From Cyanodermella asteris (lineage: Eukaryota > Ascomycota > Lecanoromycetes > Ostropales > Stictidaceae), in NCBI GenBank assembly GCA_900618795.1, contig UYJD01000002.1, positions 301,150 through 365,149 of the forward strand: a stretch of DNA of 64,000 nucleotides. Direction: 5' to 3'. This document shows positions 10,729 to 21,814 of this stretch, piece after piece; positions within the stretch are counted from its first letter, which is position 1; the number at the start of each line of letters is the position of its first letter. Below the pieces are notes generated by a model. The model saw nothing but the letters and a program-made list of their open reading frames with translations, did not search any database and was not told where the DNA came from. Made by a program: the position numbers and the translations under genes.

Positions 10729-11472
10729 CTAGTGCGACTTGGTTGAAGAGGATGATGCGCTTTCGGACAAGCTTCCTTCAGAGGAGTGTGATTCTGAATC
10801 GTCGTCAGTGCCTGAAAATGGGCTCGCGTTGTCAAAAATCTCGTCGAAAAGGTCTTCCAACCAGAGATCTTCGGCGTCTGAAGTCGAATCCGTGTCTGAA
10901 GACGAGTCTGTGTCCGAAGAGGATCCTGTCGAATATTGTTGCTCGGAGAGTGGGATAGTTCCTCCCAACTCCAGACGAACGTGTGCCCTCAGCGAATTTT
11001 TCCCTGTATTGCCAGAGTAACGGAAGTTTTTGACACCTCCAGGAGTGCCAGTCTGCGAGTTTGCGATCGTCCGTCCGTTGACAGTGACCTTGAAACGAGT
11101 ATATGGGCCTCCTCCTGACTTGCTTGACTGAGCTGCGCCTTCTGAAGTAGAGCCCTGCTGAGATGAAGCGAGCTCGCTCTGGCTGGAAGCTGCAAGTTCC
11201 CGTTGAGAGCCTTGAGGATTCCGTCCTGTCTGAAGAGCCTGGCTTCCTCCGATTCCTGGGTCTTGAGAGTCCGGCTCGTCCTTTCGCTTGACAGGGGGTC
11301 TGTCCACCTTTGCAAGCCACTTGCTGACTGATCGGCGCGGTCGTTGCTTCTTGCGAGTGTTGTTCTCCTTCGAAATTCGTCTTAACTGATTCATTGGTCT
11401 GTGAATAGTGTATGAAGATTGTATGGATAAGCTTTTGGCCATTTGTAAATCCTTCAAGGCACCTACACTCAT
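10729..11472 (-). CDS. Uncharacterised basic-to-acidic low-complexity protein
   Basis: Open frame of 247 aa from the ATG at 11472; the frame extends two codons further only to a GTG. The N-terminal third is strongly basic (NNTRKKQRPRRSVSKW, then PPVKRKDEP). The middle is Ser/Gln-rich. One short segment, TRFKVTVNGRTIANSQTGTP, looks folded. The C-terminal third is an acidic Ser/Asp repeat (SSDTDSSSDTDSTSDAED). No family recognised. It sits directly upstream of the coiled-coil ORF on the same strand and may be the 5' part of the same gene. Confidence 0.45.
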   Translation of the reverse strand: MSVGALKDLQMAKSLSIQSSYTIHRPMNQLRRISKENNTRKKQRPRRSVSKWLAKVDRPPVKRKDEPDSQDPGIGGSQALQTGRNPQGSQRELAASSQSELASSQQGSTSEGAAQSSKSGGGPYTRFKVTVNGRTIANSQTGTPGGVKNFRYSGNTGKNSLRAHVRLELGGTIPLSEQQYSTGSSSDTDSSSDTDSTSDAEDLWLEDLFDEIFDNASPFSGTDDDSESHSSEGSLSESASSSSTKSH

Positions 11473-12667
11473 GGTCACGAAACCTCACAAGGGGCTGCAC
11501 CGTTGATGGTGCGTCTTTTGCTTTCTCACAGTCCGTCTCTTCTCTAGTCGCACAAATAGAGGATAATAGTCAGCGCTCATTGTGAAAACAAGACAAGAAT
11601 GAGAGATGGCTCGCTACGATCTAGGCAGATTTCGAGCCACAGGATGCGAGCTTCACTCATCCACAAAATGGACGTTATTCCAAGTTTCGCCAAGCGCCCT
11701 GGGCGAAACTCTTTTGGGAAAGAATGCCATCTGGAGGAAGGAACACATAGCTAATGGTTTGTAAGGCTTCAATGTGCGCAGATGTCAGCGTCGAGCGCCC
11801 GGTTGACTTTGCGGGAAAAAGGTTGAGATCCGGATATCATCTAGAGTCACAGTCTTGAGCCACATGGTAGTCGGACTATCAGGTCGGTCCGTTGCTGTGT
11901 ATGCCTCAATGCGCAAATCGGACATTGGAGCCATCACTCTGACAGGCCACATAGAGGACATGACCAAGTATCAGGGTATTCACCCGTGATGCCCCGCAGA
12001 CGGCCATGTATCCGTACCAAGAGCTATCATGCACTGGCCCGGGTGCAACAAGCGGTACAAGCGAGCCAGACGAGAGATGGGTGACACAGCGATGGCGCCG
12101 CTGTGAAGGCAACAACGCCCGTGTGAAGAACAATGCACTGCTAGCAGAGTAGTGGTGCCTGCGAAAGCTGCACCAGTCAGAGAGAGAGGATGAAACAAAA
12201 GTCTGTAGTAGTAGATAGTAGTGAAGTTGGCGTGACGGGGGTTGCGGAGTTATCGCCGGCGCCAGCGGGGGAGGAGCGGGAAGCAGCAGCGAGCAGCGAG
12301 CAAGCCGACGCGAGACTGAATAGCTAATCTCAGGCAAAAACGCGGCGGGGGCCTGATCTCTCCAGTCCAGTACAAAGCTGTGCACTACACCTGATCGGAG
12401 ACTTTGTCTTCTCCCAGCAGCGACAATCTCTGCACCTCTCGCGATCACTGTCCAGCTTTTCCAAGCGCAGCTTCACCACAGCTTCGCCTGGCATCCTCAG
12501 CCCGCTGCCGACCCAGCCACCGGCACAGCAGGCGCCGCGTCCCCGTCATTCGACCTCTTCGAAAGACGTCGGTGCTCACCTGCTGTCGCGGACCTCTAAT
12601 AAACCCGTCGCCCTCTGCTTGTCTCTCCCCTCGTCCTGCCTGAGCATTGCTGAGCTCGTCCGCCGCC
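11473..12667. other. Intergenic region upstream of CRM1
   Basis: About 1.2 kb. The last 300 bp are pyrimidine-rich, consistent with the CRM1 promoter and 5' leader. No gene recognised on either strand. Confidence 0.55.
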
Positions 12668-15600
12668 ATGGCAGCCCCAACCGTCCAAGAGCTGGACACC
12701 ACCGTCCGAGCCTTCTACGAGGGCCGCGGTGAGACGGTATGTCTGGATTGAGTGTCTTTCTAGAAATTGTACTGACGCACCTCCAGCAAAAACAAGCCCA
12801 GAATGCCATGAACCAATTCAAGGAGACGCCGGACTCGTGGTTGCTCGTCGACAAGATCCTCCAAGAAGCTACCTACCCTCAAACCAAGTTCTTGGGACTC
12901 CAAGTTCTCGACAGCGTCATCAATACGAAATGGAAGATATTGCCTAATGAGCAACGTCAAGGCATTCGCAACTTCATCATCACGTTCATTCTGGAAGCCA
13001 GCAAGACGGAAGAAAGCTTGAAGGAGCAAAAGACGCTATTGAACAAACTGAACATGGTTCTCGTATCTATACTCAAGCAGGAATGGCCTCACAACTGGCC
13101 GACCTTCATCGACGAGATCGTTGCAGCGTCGTATGGTAGCATCACGGTGTGCGAGAATAACATGGCTATTTTGCGGCTTCTCTCGGAAGAAATCTTCGAC
13201 TTTTCTCAGGAGCAAATGACCTCGTCCAAGGCTAAGAACCTCAAGACTACCATGGGTCAGGAATTCGCAAAGATCTTCCAGCTCTGCAGCGAAGTGCTCA
13301 CTTCGGCGAACCAAAAGAGCCTGATCAGCTCGACACTTGAGACGCTTCTGAGATTTTTGGGCTGGATCCCACTTGGTTATATCTTCGATACGCCCATCAT
13401 CGAAACGCTACGAACACGTTTCCTCGAAGTTGAAGACTTTCGTAACGTGACGCTGAAATGTCTGACAGAAATCGCCAATGTACCACTCGGAGCCCAGCAG
13501 CACTACAACCAGAAACTTGTCAACATGTTCACAGAGACTCTCACGGGCGTTTCGAGCATCATCCCGCTCGAATCAAATCTTAAGCAGATTTATCCCAGGA
13601 GCAACTCCAACGACCAAGCATTCGTTCAGAACCTCGCCCTATTTCTCACAACATTCTTCTCCCAGCATTTGCAGCTGGTTGAGCAGTTCCCCGACCAGCT
13701 TTACCTCACTCACTCTCACTTTTACCTCATCAAAATCTCACAGATTGAAGATCGCGAAATCTTCAAGATCTGCTTGGAATACTGGACGAAACTTGTGCAG
13801 GAACTATACGAGGAGATGCAGCAACTACCGATAGCGGACATCAACCCTCTGCTCCACATGGGCGTGAGTGGTCTTTCGACTGGAGGTGCACCGAATCCGA
13901 GCGTCCTGGCTAATTACCCGCTTCGTAAGCACAAGTACGCTGAGGTCTTGACACATTTGCGGACCGTCATGATCGAGAACATGGTTCGGCCGGAGGAAGT
14001 ACTGATTGTCGAAAACGACGAAGGCGAAATTGTTCGCGAGTTCGTCAAGGAGAGCGATACCATCCAGCTTTACAAGACCAGTCGCGAGGTTCTTGTCTAC
14101 CTTACACATCTCGATGTCACGGATACCGAGACCATCATGTCAGACAAGCTGTCCAAACAAGTCGATGGGACCGAATGGTCCTGGAACGCTTGCAACACTC
14201 TTTGCTGGGCCATCGGCTCGATCTCCGGAGCCATGAACGAAGAGACCGAGAAGCGATTCCTGGTGACAGTAATCAAGGATCTGCTTGGCCTTACTGAGGC
14301 AAAGCGCGGCAAAGACAACAAGGCGGTCGTTGCAAGCAACATTATGTACATCGTCGGTCAGTACCCCAGGTTCTTGAAAGCACACTGGAAGTTTCTCAAG
14401 ACGGTCGTGAACAAACTTTTCGAATTCATGCATGAAACGCATGAAGGCGTCCAGGATATGGCCTGCGATACATTTATCAAGATCGCACAAAAGTGCAAGC
14501 GCCACTTCGTTGCGCTCCAGCCGGGCGAGAACGAGCCATTTATTGATGAGATTGTGCGTAATATGCAGAAGATCACGATGGACTTGACGCCGCAGCAAGT
14601 GCACACCTTCTACGAGGCATGCGGTTACATGATCTCGGCTCAAGGTCAGAAGAACGTTCAAGAGCGCCTCATCATGGAGCTTATGTCTTTCCCAAATCAG
14701 GCCTGGGACCAGATCATCGCCAGCGCGAATCAAGATGAGAGCATTCTTCAGGACTCAGACACGATCAAGATTGTGGGCAACATCATGAAGACAAATGTTG
14801 CTGCATGTATCTCGATTGGCAGCTACTTTTACCCTCAAATCGGGCGGATATACATGGACATGTTAAGCATGTATCGTGCTACCAGTGGGATGATCTCTAC
14901 CGCCGTCAAGGAGCAGGGTGCAATCGCGCCGAAAACGCCCAAGGTCCGAGGTCTGCGAACAATCAAGAAGGAGATCTTGAAACTCATCAACACCTATGTC
15001 GACAAAGCGGACGATCTCGAAATGATCAACGCAAATATTGTTCCACCTTTGCTTGAGGCTGTGCTGACAGACTACCGCAACAACGTCCCAGACGCCAGAG
15101 ACGCCGAGGTCTTGAATGTGATGACCACTATCATCAACAAGCTCAAAGTACGTTGGACCCCTCATAGATCGAAATACACGCAGGGAAGTGCGTTTGGTGT
15201 ATCGCGGAATTTTGCTAACTTGCCACAGAGCTTGATGGACGACAAGATTCCAGTCATCATGGAGAACGTCTTCGAGTGCACGCTCGAGATGATCAACAAG
15301 GACTTTTCCGAGTACCCCGAACATCGTGTCGAGTTCTTCAAGCTGCTCAAGGCCATCAACTACTACTGCTTCCCGGCTCTTCTCAAGCTCGACCACCGAC
15401 AGATCAAGTTCGTCATTGATTCGTGTCTGTGGGCTTTCAAGCACGATAATCGCGACGTCGAACAAACTGGTCTGCTGATGTGCAACGAGCTGATCGACAA
15501 CATGGCCGAAGCCGATTCATCGATCTCGAACTCGTTCTTCCAAAGCTTCTTCCTCACCATCCTGCAGGATGTCTTCTTTGTCCTCACAGATCCCGATCAC

Positions 15601-16020
15601 AAGGCCGGTTTCAAGTATCAGACGGGGCTTCTCTCGAGGATGTTCTACTTCGTCGAGATCGGTAAGATCCAGGGACCAATCTATCAGCCAGAGCAGGCGC
15701 CGGCAGGCACTTCAAACAAGGAGTTCCTGCAGACCTTCACCGCCAACTTGCTGCAGGGAGCATTCACGAACTTGCAAGCGACGCAAGTCCAGCAATTTGT
15801 GCAAGCCCTCTTTGCGGACACGACCGACACGAACAAGTTCAAGGTGACGGTGCGCGATTTCCTGATCAATTTGAAGGAGTTCAGCGGCGACAATGCCGAG
15901 CTTTTCCAGGACGATCGCGATGCTGCACAACAGGCGGCCAAGTCTGCCGAGCTGGAGAGAGCGAAACAGGTGGGCGGGCTGTTGAAGCCGGCCGATCTCG
16001 AGCAAGACGACGAGTTATGA
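12668..16020 (+). CDS. crm1: Exportin-1 (CRM1/KapK), nuclear export receptor
   Basis: Three exons (12668-12736, 12787-15147, 15229-16020) give 1073 aa, the usual size. CRM1 is the importin-beta-family receptor that carries leucine-rich NES cargo out of the nucleus with Ran-GTP. Highly conserved blocks are visible: ILKQEWPHNWPTFIDEIV (HEAT region) and SWNACNTLCWAIGSISGAM at about residues 487-505, continuing into the conserved VIKDLLGL. The Cys in NTLCWAIG (about residue 496) corresponds to the leptomycin-reactive Cys528 of human CRM1. The second intron (81 nt, with a GCTAAC branch site) keeps the frame open, so a naive model would insert 27 foreign residues after INKLK. The first exon codes for only 23 residues. 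Confidence 0.97.
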
Positions 16021-16445
16021 CTGCAGGAAGAGTTACGAGCAGAAATACCCCAAACGCGTGATAATGACAAGGAGAACGGCGCCGTCGGCGCAAATAGACC
16101 GCAGGTAGCGGTCCAGGTAGACTTATGGGATACATACGGATAGCACGAGAGATGATCATGCATGGCGAGAGCCGGAGCGTGCTTGCCTTCTTTGTCGAGC
16201 ATTGTTGCGAGGCGTTGGGTGGACTGCAGTCTTGATGAGACGTGCGGCGATTCGATGCACCAAGAGTCCGCTCAGAATCCATACTCAGCAATGAAAAGCA
16301 TTTCTCGTGAGTGTGTGTGTGTGTGTGTGTGTGTAACCAAGCGTACGTGGCTTCCGACTCCCAACGCCATATAAAGTAGACTTCCTCCTCATGCCCCAGG
16401 GTATCTCATTTGCGTCGTCCAAAAGTGAAATGTCGCTGTTCCTAC
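16021..16445. other. Convergent intergenic region, CRM1/SPC25
   Basis: 3' flanks of two convergent genes. It holds the GT microsatellite and nothing else recognised. Confidence 0.6.
16311..16334. repeat. (GT)12 microsatellite
   Basis: Uninterrupted GT dinucleotide run between the convergent CRM1 and SPC25 genes. Confidence 0.95.
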
Positions 16446-17359
16446 CTACTCTCGACTCCGCTTCCGGAACATGACGCGAATCTCCTTCAAAAAAGGCGCC
16501 AGATCCCTCTCCTCGTTCAGCCTGTCCACCGCATGCTGCACCTCCTCCCGCGGCAACCCCGGCCTACACGCCTTGACCGCATAATCCCTCCGACTCAAAT
16601 CCAACACAACCTCAAACTCCCTCTCCGGATCCCGCTCGTCCACACAACAAAACACAAACGCAATCTCGTCGTCTGCAGGCGACTCGATCCTCAACCCCAG
16701 ATATTCCTCGTAAAAAGCCAGCTCGGGCGCGTTCAGCCGCGCCTGGGCGGAGATCTTCTCTGCGTAGGCGGCTTGCGCTCGCAGGCGGGACTCGATCGCG
16801 GAGCGGGTGGAGGCGATTTGGCTGGCGAGCTGGGCGTTGCGGGAGGCGTGCGTGTCGCGGCTGGTACTGAGGGCGCCGATTGCGGACTGCATCTCGGCGG
16901 TTTCGGCGGCTTCGCGTTGGAGGGTTGAGGCGTGGGAGGTGGCGGATTGGGTCAGGATCGAGATGGAGCGTTCTTTGAGCTGGATGTTTTCTACAATGGC
17001 GGGTTTTCTCGCGTTAGTGAACCGGATTCTTCCTCGACTTGCTCATTTCCCGGGTGCCTTGTCTTCCTCGCGATGCGACGGCTTTTTTCTTTGCTCTCGG
17101 TTGTGGGGTGGGGAGTTTTCTTCTTACCGTCTAGCTCGGCTCGTCGTGATCGGTAGTCGTTCCGGTCGGCGAGGAATTGTTTGCGGCCGTGGGCTACGAA
17201 GTCGTCGAAGCGGAGGGTGAAGTTTTCCATGTGGCGTTTTAGGTCGTCGAAGCCGAAGTCTGTGTTTGGCAGACGTTTCTCTTTTTCTGTGTTGCCATCG
17301 TTGGGCGGTCGGGTCTGGCTGTTGCGGAAGGAGGTTCGGGGTTCGAAAGTGGCGGCCAT
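16446..17359 (-). CDS. SPC25: Kinetochore NDC80-complex subunit Spc25
   Basis: Two exons (17359-17128 and 16990-16446, 137-nt intron) give 258 aa. The N-terminal half carries a polar tail then a long coiled coil (about residues 60-170). The C-terminus is the globular Spc25 domain, visible as LAFYEEYLGLRIES, IAFVFCCVDERDPEREF and a DYAVKACRP block. Spc25 pairs with Spc24 and anchors the NDC80 complex to the inner kinetochore. The start at 17359 is the first ATG giving a protein-like N-terminus; the frame remains open upstream. It is divergent from the NDUFAF6-like gene. Confidence 0.9.
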
Positions 17360-17834
17360 TGTGGGCGCAGGCTGTGTGTGTAATCCGATCGATGAGACGC
17401 GTAGAGTTGAAAGTGGCGATATGCGCTTGCATGGGTCAGTGAAAGTGGTGATTGTGGTGGTGGAGGATCGCATTGAAGGTGTTTCGAAGTAAACATTCGG
17501 AGACGCTCCGGCTTGGCGGCGCGCACGGACTGGGTCAATTGAAGATGTTCACATCATGACAACGACTGACTTCAATTTCCATCTGCGCTCCCAAGTCTGC
17601 ATTAAATTTTGTTTTAACTGCCTTGAGCAGTTTGTATTATATGAGTGACTTTCATTGACTGAGCTACATCACGACATTGTCGAGAACACAGCGTTGGCGA
17701 CTCACCGGTCTTTTTGTTTGTTTAATTACTTCGCAAATTTCACCTGACGACAAATCTCCGAAATCGATACGACAAGATCCTCCGTCAGACGCTCGTCGAG
17801 ATAGCCAAAGCCTGGTCGCCTTGGTCGAAGCATA
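17360..17834. other. Divergent promoter region, SPC25/NDUFAF6-like
   Basis: 475 bp between two start codons. AT-rich in the middle (around 17600-17740). No gene seen. Confidence 0.6.
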
Positions 17835-19037
17835 ATGTTATCACGAAGAATATTACAAAGATGTAGCACTTCAACATCTGGACCATCAATACATCCAATC
17901 CCTTCACGATCCAGTATTTTCTCGATACGATGGCAATCATCTGCATCAGGTTACAGCGCGACATCCTCTAAACCGTCCGATGAAGAAATTGCACACGCAC
18001 GAGAATACTGCTTGAATTTACTCAAACAATCCGATGCGCCATCATACACGCTCCTCGCCTTCATTCCCGCCTACGCCCAAAACGCCTACCTCGCAATCCG
18101 AGCCTTTAATGTCGAAATCGCACGAATCGCCGATACAGCCTCGACACCCACCGTCGCCGCCATGCGTATGACCTTCTGGCGAGATTCCATCCGAAAGGCT
18201 CTCGACGGGACACCGCCGAAACAGCCTGTTTCCGTGCTACTCGCACACGCGGCCGAGGCGCTGCACAAGCGGACGGAAGGCCACGGGAAGTTGAGCTTGA
18301 ACTGGTTTCTGCGGATCATTTCGGAGAGGGAGAAGTACATCAACAACAATCCCTACCCAACGATCGAGAGTCTGGAGCGCTATGCCGAGAACACGTATTC
18401 GACGTTGTTGTACCTGACGCTCCAAGCGTTGCCTTTGGATTCCATTACGGTTGACCACGTCGCGAGTCACATTGGCAAGGCGTCGGGTATTGCGGCTGTT
18501 CTTCGGGGCCTGCCGCTCATTGCCTTCCCCAGACCTGCAAACCACCATGCGAACGATGCAGGCCTCAACCCCGATGTAGCAGCACAGCGCCAGCGAAGCC
18601 GACAAGGAGCCGTACTTTTACCACTCGACATTATGGCCTCCACCGGCGTTCGTGAAGAAGACGTGCTCCGCCAAGGTGCTTCCGCTGAAGGGCTAAAAGA
18701 TGCAGTCTTCCAGGTCGCCACGCGCGCAAGCGACCACCTCATCACAGCCAGGACCATGATTCAGAACCTACGCAAAGGTCAAGACGTCGGGCATGAGTTT
18801 GAGCACCGAACGGAAGACGAGCACGCCAACATGGACAGGGCGACGGAAGGTTCGGTTGCGGAACAAGCGGATGATATCGACTATGCGTTTGGGGTCTTGT
18901 TGCCGGCTGTCAGTACACAGTTGTGGCTTAACCGGCTTCAAGGAGTGGATTTCGATGTCTTCAGTAACGATCTGAGGAGGCGGGATTGGAGGTTGCCGTG
19001 GCAGGCTTGGATGGCTAACAGAGGGAAGATGCTCTGA
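17835..19037 (+). CDS. NDUFAF6-like complex I assembly factor (squalene/phytoene synthase fold)
   Basis: Single exon, 400 aa. The first ~40 residues (MLSRRILQRC..) are Arg/Ser-rich without acids, a likely mitochondrial presequence. The rest has the trans-isoprenyl-synthase-like fold: ARE-YCLNLLKQSDAPSYTL, YLAIRAFNVEIARIAD, RMTFWRDSIRKAL and YAENTYSTLLYLTLQAL. In this subfamily the catalytic Asp-rich motifs of true squalene synthases are changed, and human NDUFAF6 is needed for early assembly of respiratory complex I. The role here is by family membership. A bona fide prenyl synthase is unlikely, since the first DxxxD is replaced by VEIARIAD. Confidence 0.88.
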   Translation: MLSRRILQRCSTSTSGPSIHPIPSRSSIFSIRWQSSASGYSATSSKPSDEEIAHAREYCLNLLKQSDAPSYTLLAFIPAYAQNAYLAIRAFNVEIARIADTASTPTVAAMRMTFWRDSIRKALDGTPPKQPVSVLLAHAAEALHKRTEGHGKLSLNWFLRIISEREKYINNNPYPTIESLERYAENTYSTLLYLTLQALPLDSITVDHVASHIGKASGIAAVLRGLPLIAFPRPANHHANDAGLNPDVAAQRQRSRQGAVLLPLDIMASTGVREEDVLRQGASAEGLKDAVFQVATRASDHLITARTMIQNLRKGQDVGHEFEHRTEDEHANMDRATEGSVAEQADDIDYAFGVLLPAVSTQLWLNRLQGVDFDVFSNDLRRRDWRLPWQAWMANRGKML

Positions 19038-19183
19038 ATGGCGGTTGATCACACTTGTAAGTATACATTATGCGGCGCGTTGCTTGGCGAGAACAGTCAA
19101 TCTATCTGCATGGACACTTCTGAAACTTCTTCGCTCTTGCTCTCTGCTTCCACCTTTCGGATGTTCTCTCAAGTGTTGCAATG

Positions 19184-20053
19184 TCACGCAGATGTGTGGC
19201 CCCACCTCTCGAAGTATGCTTGCTGCACCTTGTAATATGGCGAAGATTCGGGACAGAAAGCGTACGATTCGAGGCGGTTCTCCGGGTCCCGGTCGGCGCT
19301 GCGTTTGTAGCAGGGAAAACGCTCCGGCCGCTGAGTCCATCGTATCAGCGCATCGAAGTCTCGGCACTTGTACGGCTGGCCTTCACCAATGACATGGGGT
19401 AGCGCCGTGACCGGCATGGGCGTGTCGTCCGCGGAGCACATAATGTCCTGTCGGAGAGCATCCAGGCAGTGGAATACATGCTCATGGCCTTTCTTGCTGG
19501 GATGATCCAGCTCGAACCTGATTACGTTCTGGCAAAATCAGTCCCTCGTGTCTCCTGGAATGGGCGAGTAACCTACCAAGCAGTGTAGATCGTGGAAAGC
19601 CTTGACGTAGTACACGCCTTGGCTCCGATCCCATGGAAAGCGGTATTTTGAAGGTTCGATACCCTGCGCTGCTGCTTCATCATCGCTGAGAAGCACTTCA
19701 AGGGGCGTCAAATCGATGTCGTCCCAAGCTTGTTTGCGTTGATTTGGGTCCTGATACTTTGTCCATGTCTGGTAGACTTTGGTGGCATTGTAGGATAACC
19801 CAGCTAGTATGGTGGCATTAGTCAACCAAATCGGGCGTCGAAAAGCTCATGGATGTCACATACCGAACTCTGAGGTCTGAACCACGACACTTGGAGACCG
19901 ATGGGTACCGTAATAGAGGCAGAGGGCGTTGCTCACGATCAGACAGATCCACGTTGCGTAAAGGCTTCGTTGATAACGAGGCTCACTGCGTCGTGGGTAT
20001 TGAAGCTCGAGCTTGTGTTCAAGGAGCGGTGCTCCCGAATCGTTGCCTTTCAT
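19184..20053 (-). CDS. UstYa-like (DUF3328) oxidase of secondary metabolism
   Basis: Three exons (20053-19864, 19803-19577, 19528-19184) give 253 aa. After a short cytosolic N-terminus there is one transmembrane segment (about residues 31-49). The two diagnostic HxxHC motifs are present: FHDLHCL (His134, His137, Cys138) and HVFHCLDALRQDIMC (His156, His159, Cys160), followed by KCRDFDALIRW. UstYa/Yb-type proteins oxidatively cyclise or modify peptides in dikaritin RiPP pathways, and related copies occur in other fungal clusters. Introns are 60 and 48 nt. It is divergent from a small secreted peptide gene 383 bp away. Family call is firm; the substrate is unknown. Confidence 0.93.
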
Positions 20054-20342
20054 CTCATATGACTATGAAAGGCGTTGAAATGGAGAGTCTCACGTAGTGC
20101 TGATGTGGAAGCTGAGGAAGAGAGAAAGGGATGGCAGCGGCGGAAACCCTGGAAACAGTCCCTCGAGAGCTGATCTTCTCTGATGCCACACAGCCTCAAA
20201 CAGAGTCTGCATGAGCTGAAAGATAGATTGCGTGCAGCCTACCACAGATACAGGGCCAGAGTTCTCATCTCACGCCGCCTAGTTTGCTTCAGTCTGCCGA
20301 GGAAGCGTCGTGCCCCTCTAAGCCGAGTTCCACTCCAAAAGA

Positions 20343-20350
20343 TATAAAAA
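20343..20350 (+). promoter_or_regulatory. TATA box of small secreted peptide gene
   Basis: TATAAAAA located 94 bp before the ATG at 20437. It supports this short frame as a real gene. Confidence 0.6.
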
Positions 20351-20436
20351 AGGGCCAACACCACAGGACTCATACTCAGACTCTTCACACCTCATATTCA
20401 CCTTTCAGAACCAGCGTGTTCCCCACAAACACCACA

Positions 20437-20757
20437 ATGAGGGTAGAAGTCTTCTTGGCCCTGCTTGCAATCCTGGCTTGCTCTGACGCAGCCGTCCTCA
20501 GGCCTCGCAACCCCCAAAACCCAGGCAGTGATCTTGACAGCGCCACGGCCAATCCGATAAAGGTCGACTCGCCTGGTATCGTAGCTGCAGGCCTTGACTA
20601 CTAGCCAGGAACCGACGACCTGGACAAAGAGTATTTACGTGTCCAATCGTGCCTCAAAGACATTTCTGACTCTGACACAGATGATGGTAACGCGGCGCTT
20701 GCCAAACCAGGGGAGGGCAAAGCCGCGCGCTGCTCTCGGCTAGGGTGTTTGCGATAG
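20437..20757 (+). CDS. Small secreted peptide, intron-containing model
   Basis: ATG at 20437 with a good context (CACAATGAG). Read without splicing it is 55 aa ending at 20604. A better model splices 20576-20680 (GTATCG donor, CTGAC branch motifs, CACAG acceptor) and gives 71 aa. Residues 1-19 form a clear signal peptide (MRVEVFLALLAILACSDAA). The mature part is Pro/Asn/Asp-rich, and in the spliced model ends in KAARCSRLGCLR with two cysteines. No family recognised; it could be an effector-like peptide or a RiPP precursor given the UstYa neighbour, but no repeated core or Lys-Arg processing sites are present. Confidence 0.5.
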
Positions 20758-21814
20758 GAATAAAATCAACCTTGACCATTTTGGAGTCTGGTTGGTTGTT
20801 TCGTACTGGCTGCCTTTACCCGTAGGCGTGACATGTGTTGCATTCTCGTATCGGTCCGAGGCAAAGCCCAAATCGACGACGGCGCCAGTAGGAGCTGGAG
20901 GCTCACAGCCGCGCGTCATTAGAGTGTCGAGAGTGAGGGAGCTGCAGGTATCTGCACCACTCTTTGGCCCCTTCGGTGCTTTGATCAGCTATACAGCCGC
21001 CCGTCTCAATCCAATCGTCGTGGGCTATTCGGAACGAGCCGCGATGCTTTGCGCAGCTCTCTACTGGCGCGTGTTGGAGGGTGGTATGCAGATGCAGCTC
21101 AGCGCCCTGCGTCAACACAAAGACTTCTCTGATAAGCTCGGTCGACAAAGTGTAATACCGAGCGCAGGGCGCTGTATCTGAGCGCCAGCTTCTCCAAGCG
21201 CAGGCAATGACAAGGACACATGAGTACAGATGTACATAGTCTCATAGTAGACAGATAAGTAAGGATTAAATGGCTAGCTCGCGAGCATTTGCTAGTTCGC
21301 ATATGCTGGCCAGCAGTCCTCATCGCGCGCAAGGTTTCCGAAGTGCATGTACGGAAGTGCCAAGTCGGGCTAGAGATCAACATACACTCAGCTTTCAGCC
21401 CAACGCCCTGCGGGTGACGGCCTTGTCGGTTTTGGATTGGGCCGGACTGTTGGTCTTGAAATGTGTGACTGCTGGGCTGCAAGTAGCGTCGTCACGTGTA
21501 GGTCGGAGAGTGACCCTCCCTTGACCTCCCCACGAAAGCGTAACACATTATAATTTGTGCATCGGCTTGCTGCGTTTTTGGAGGGCAGGCATCATGTACC
21601 CTTATCAAAAAGACATGTGCGAGACCTGGGCTTGTAATGACCCCTGCCAGCTCACCGCTATTGAGCATATAAAGAGGCCTGCTGGGCGCTCCATCGTCGA
21701 GCTTTGGCCGATTGCATCAAAGATATTACTTCCCAACCTTTTCGCGAGAGACTGTTGCAAGTAGAAGACGCTGGGAGCCTATCACAGAGTCTGTTGTCTG
21801 ATACACCTGCAACC
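20758..21814. other. Intergenic, no gene seen
   Basis: About 1.05 kb. Contains the TATA box of the following gene (21668-21673). Frames here are short and look random. Confidence 0.55.
21668..21673 (+). promoter_or_regulatory. TATA box of Pth11-like gene
   Basis: TATAAA 147 bp before the ATG at 21815. Confidence 0.55.

Noticed and set aside
20437-20757. Classical repeated-core RiPP precursor
   Set aside because: The peptide has neither tandem core repeats nor Lys-Arg processing sites, so I list it only as a small secreted peptide with a suggestive neighbour.
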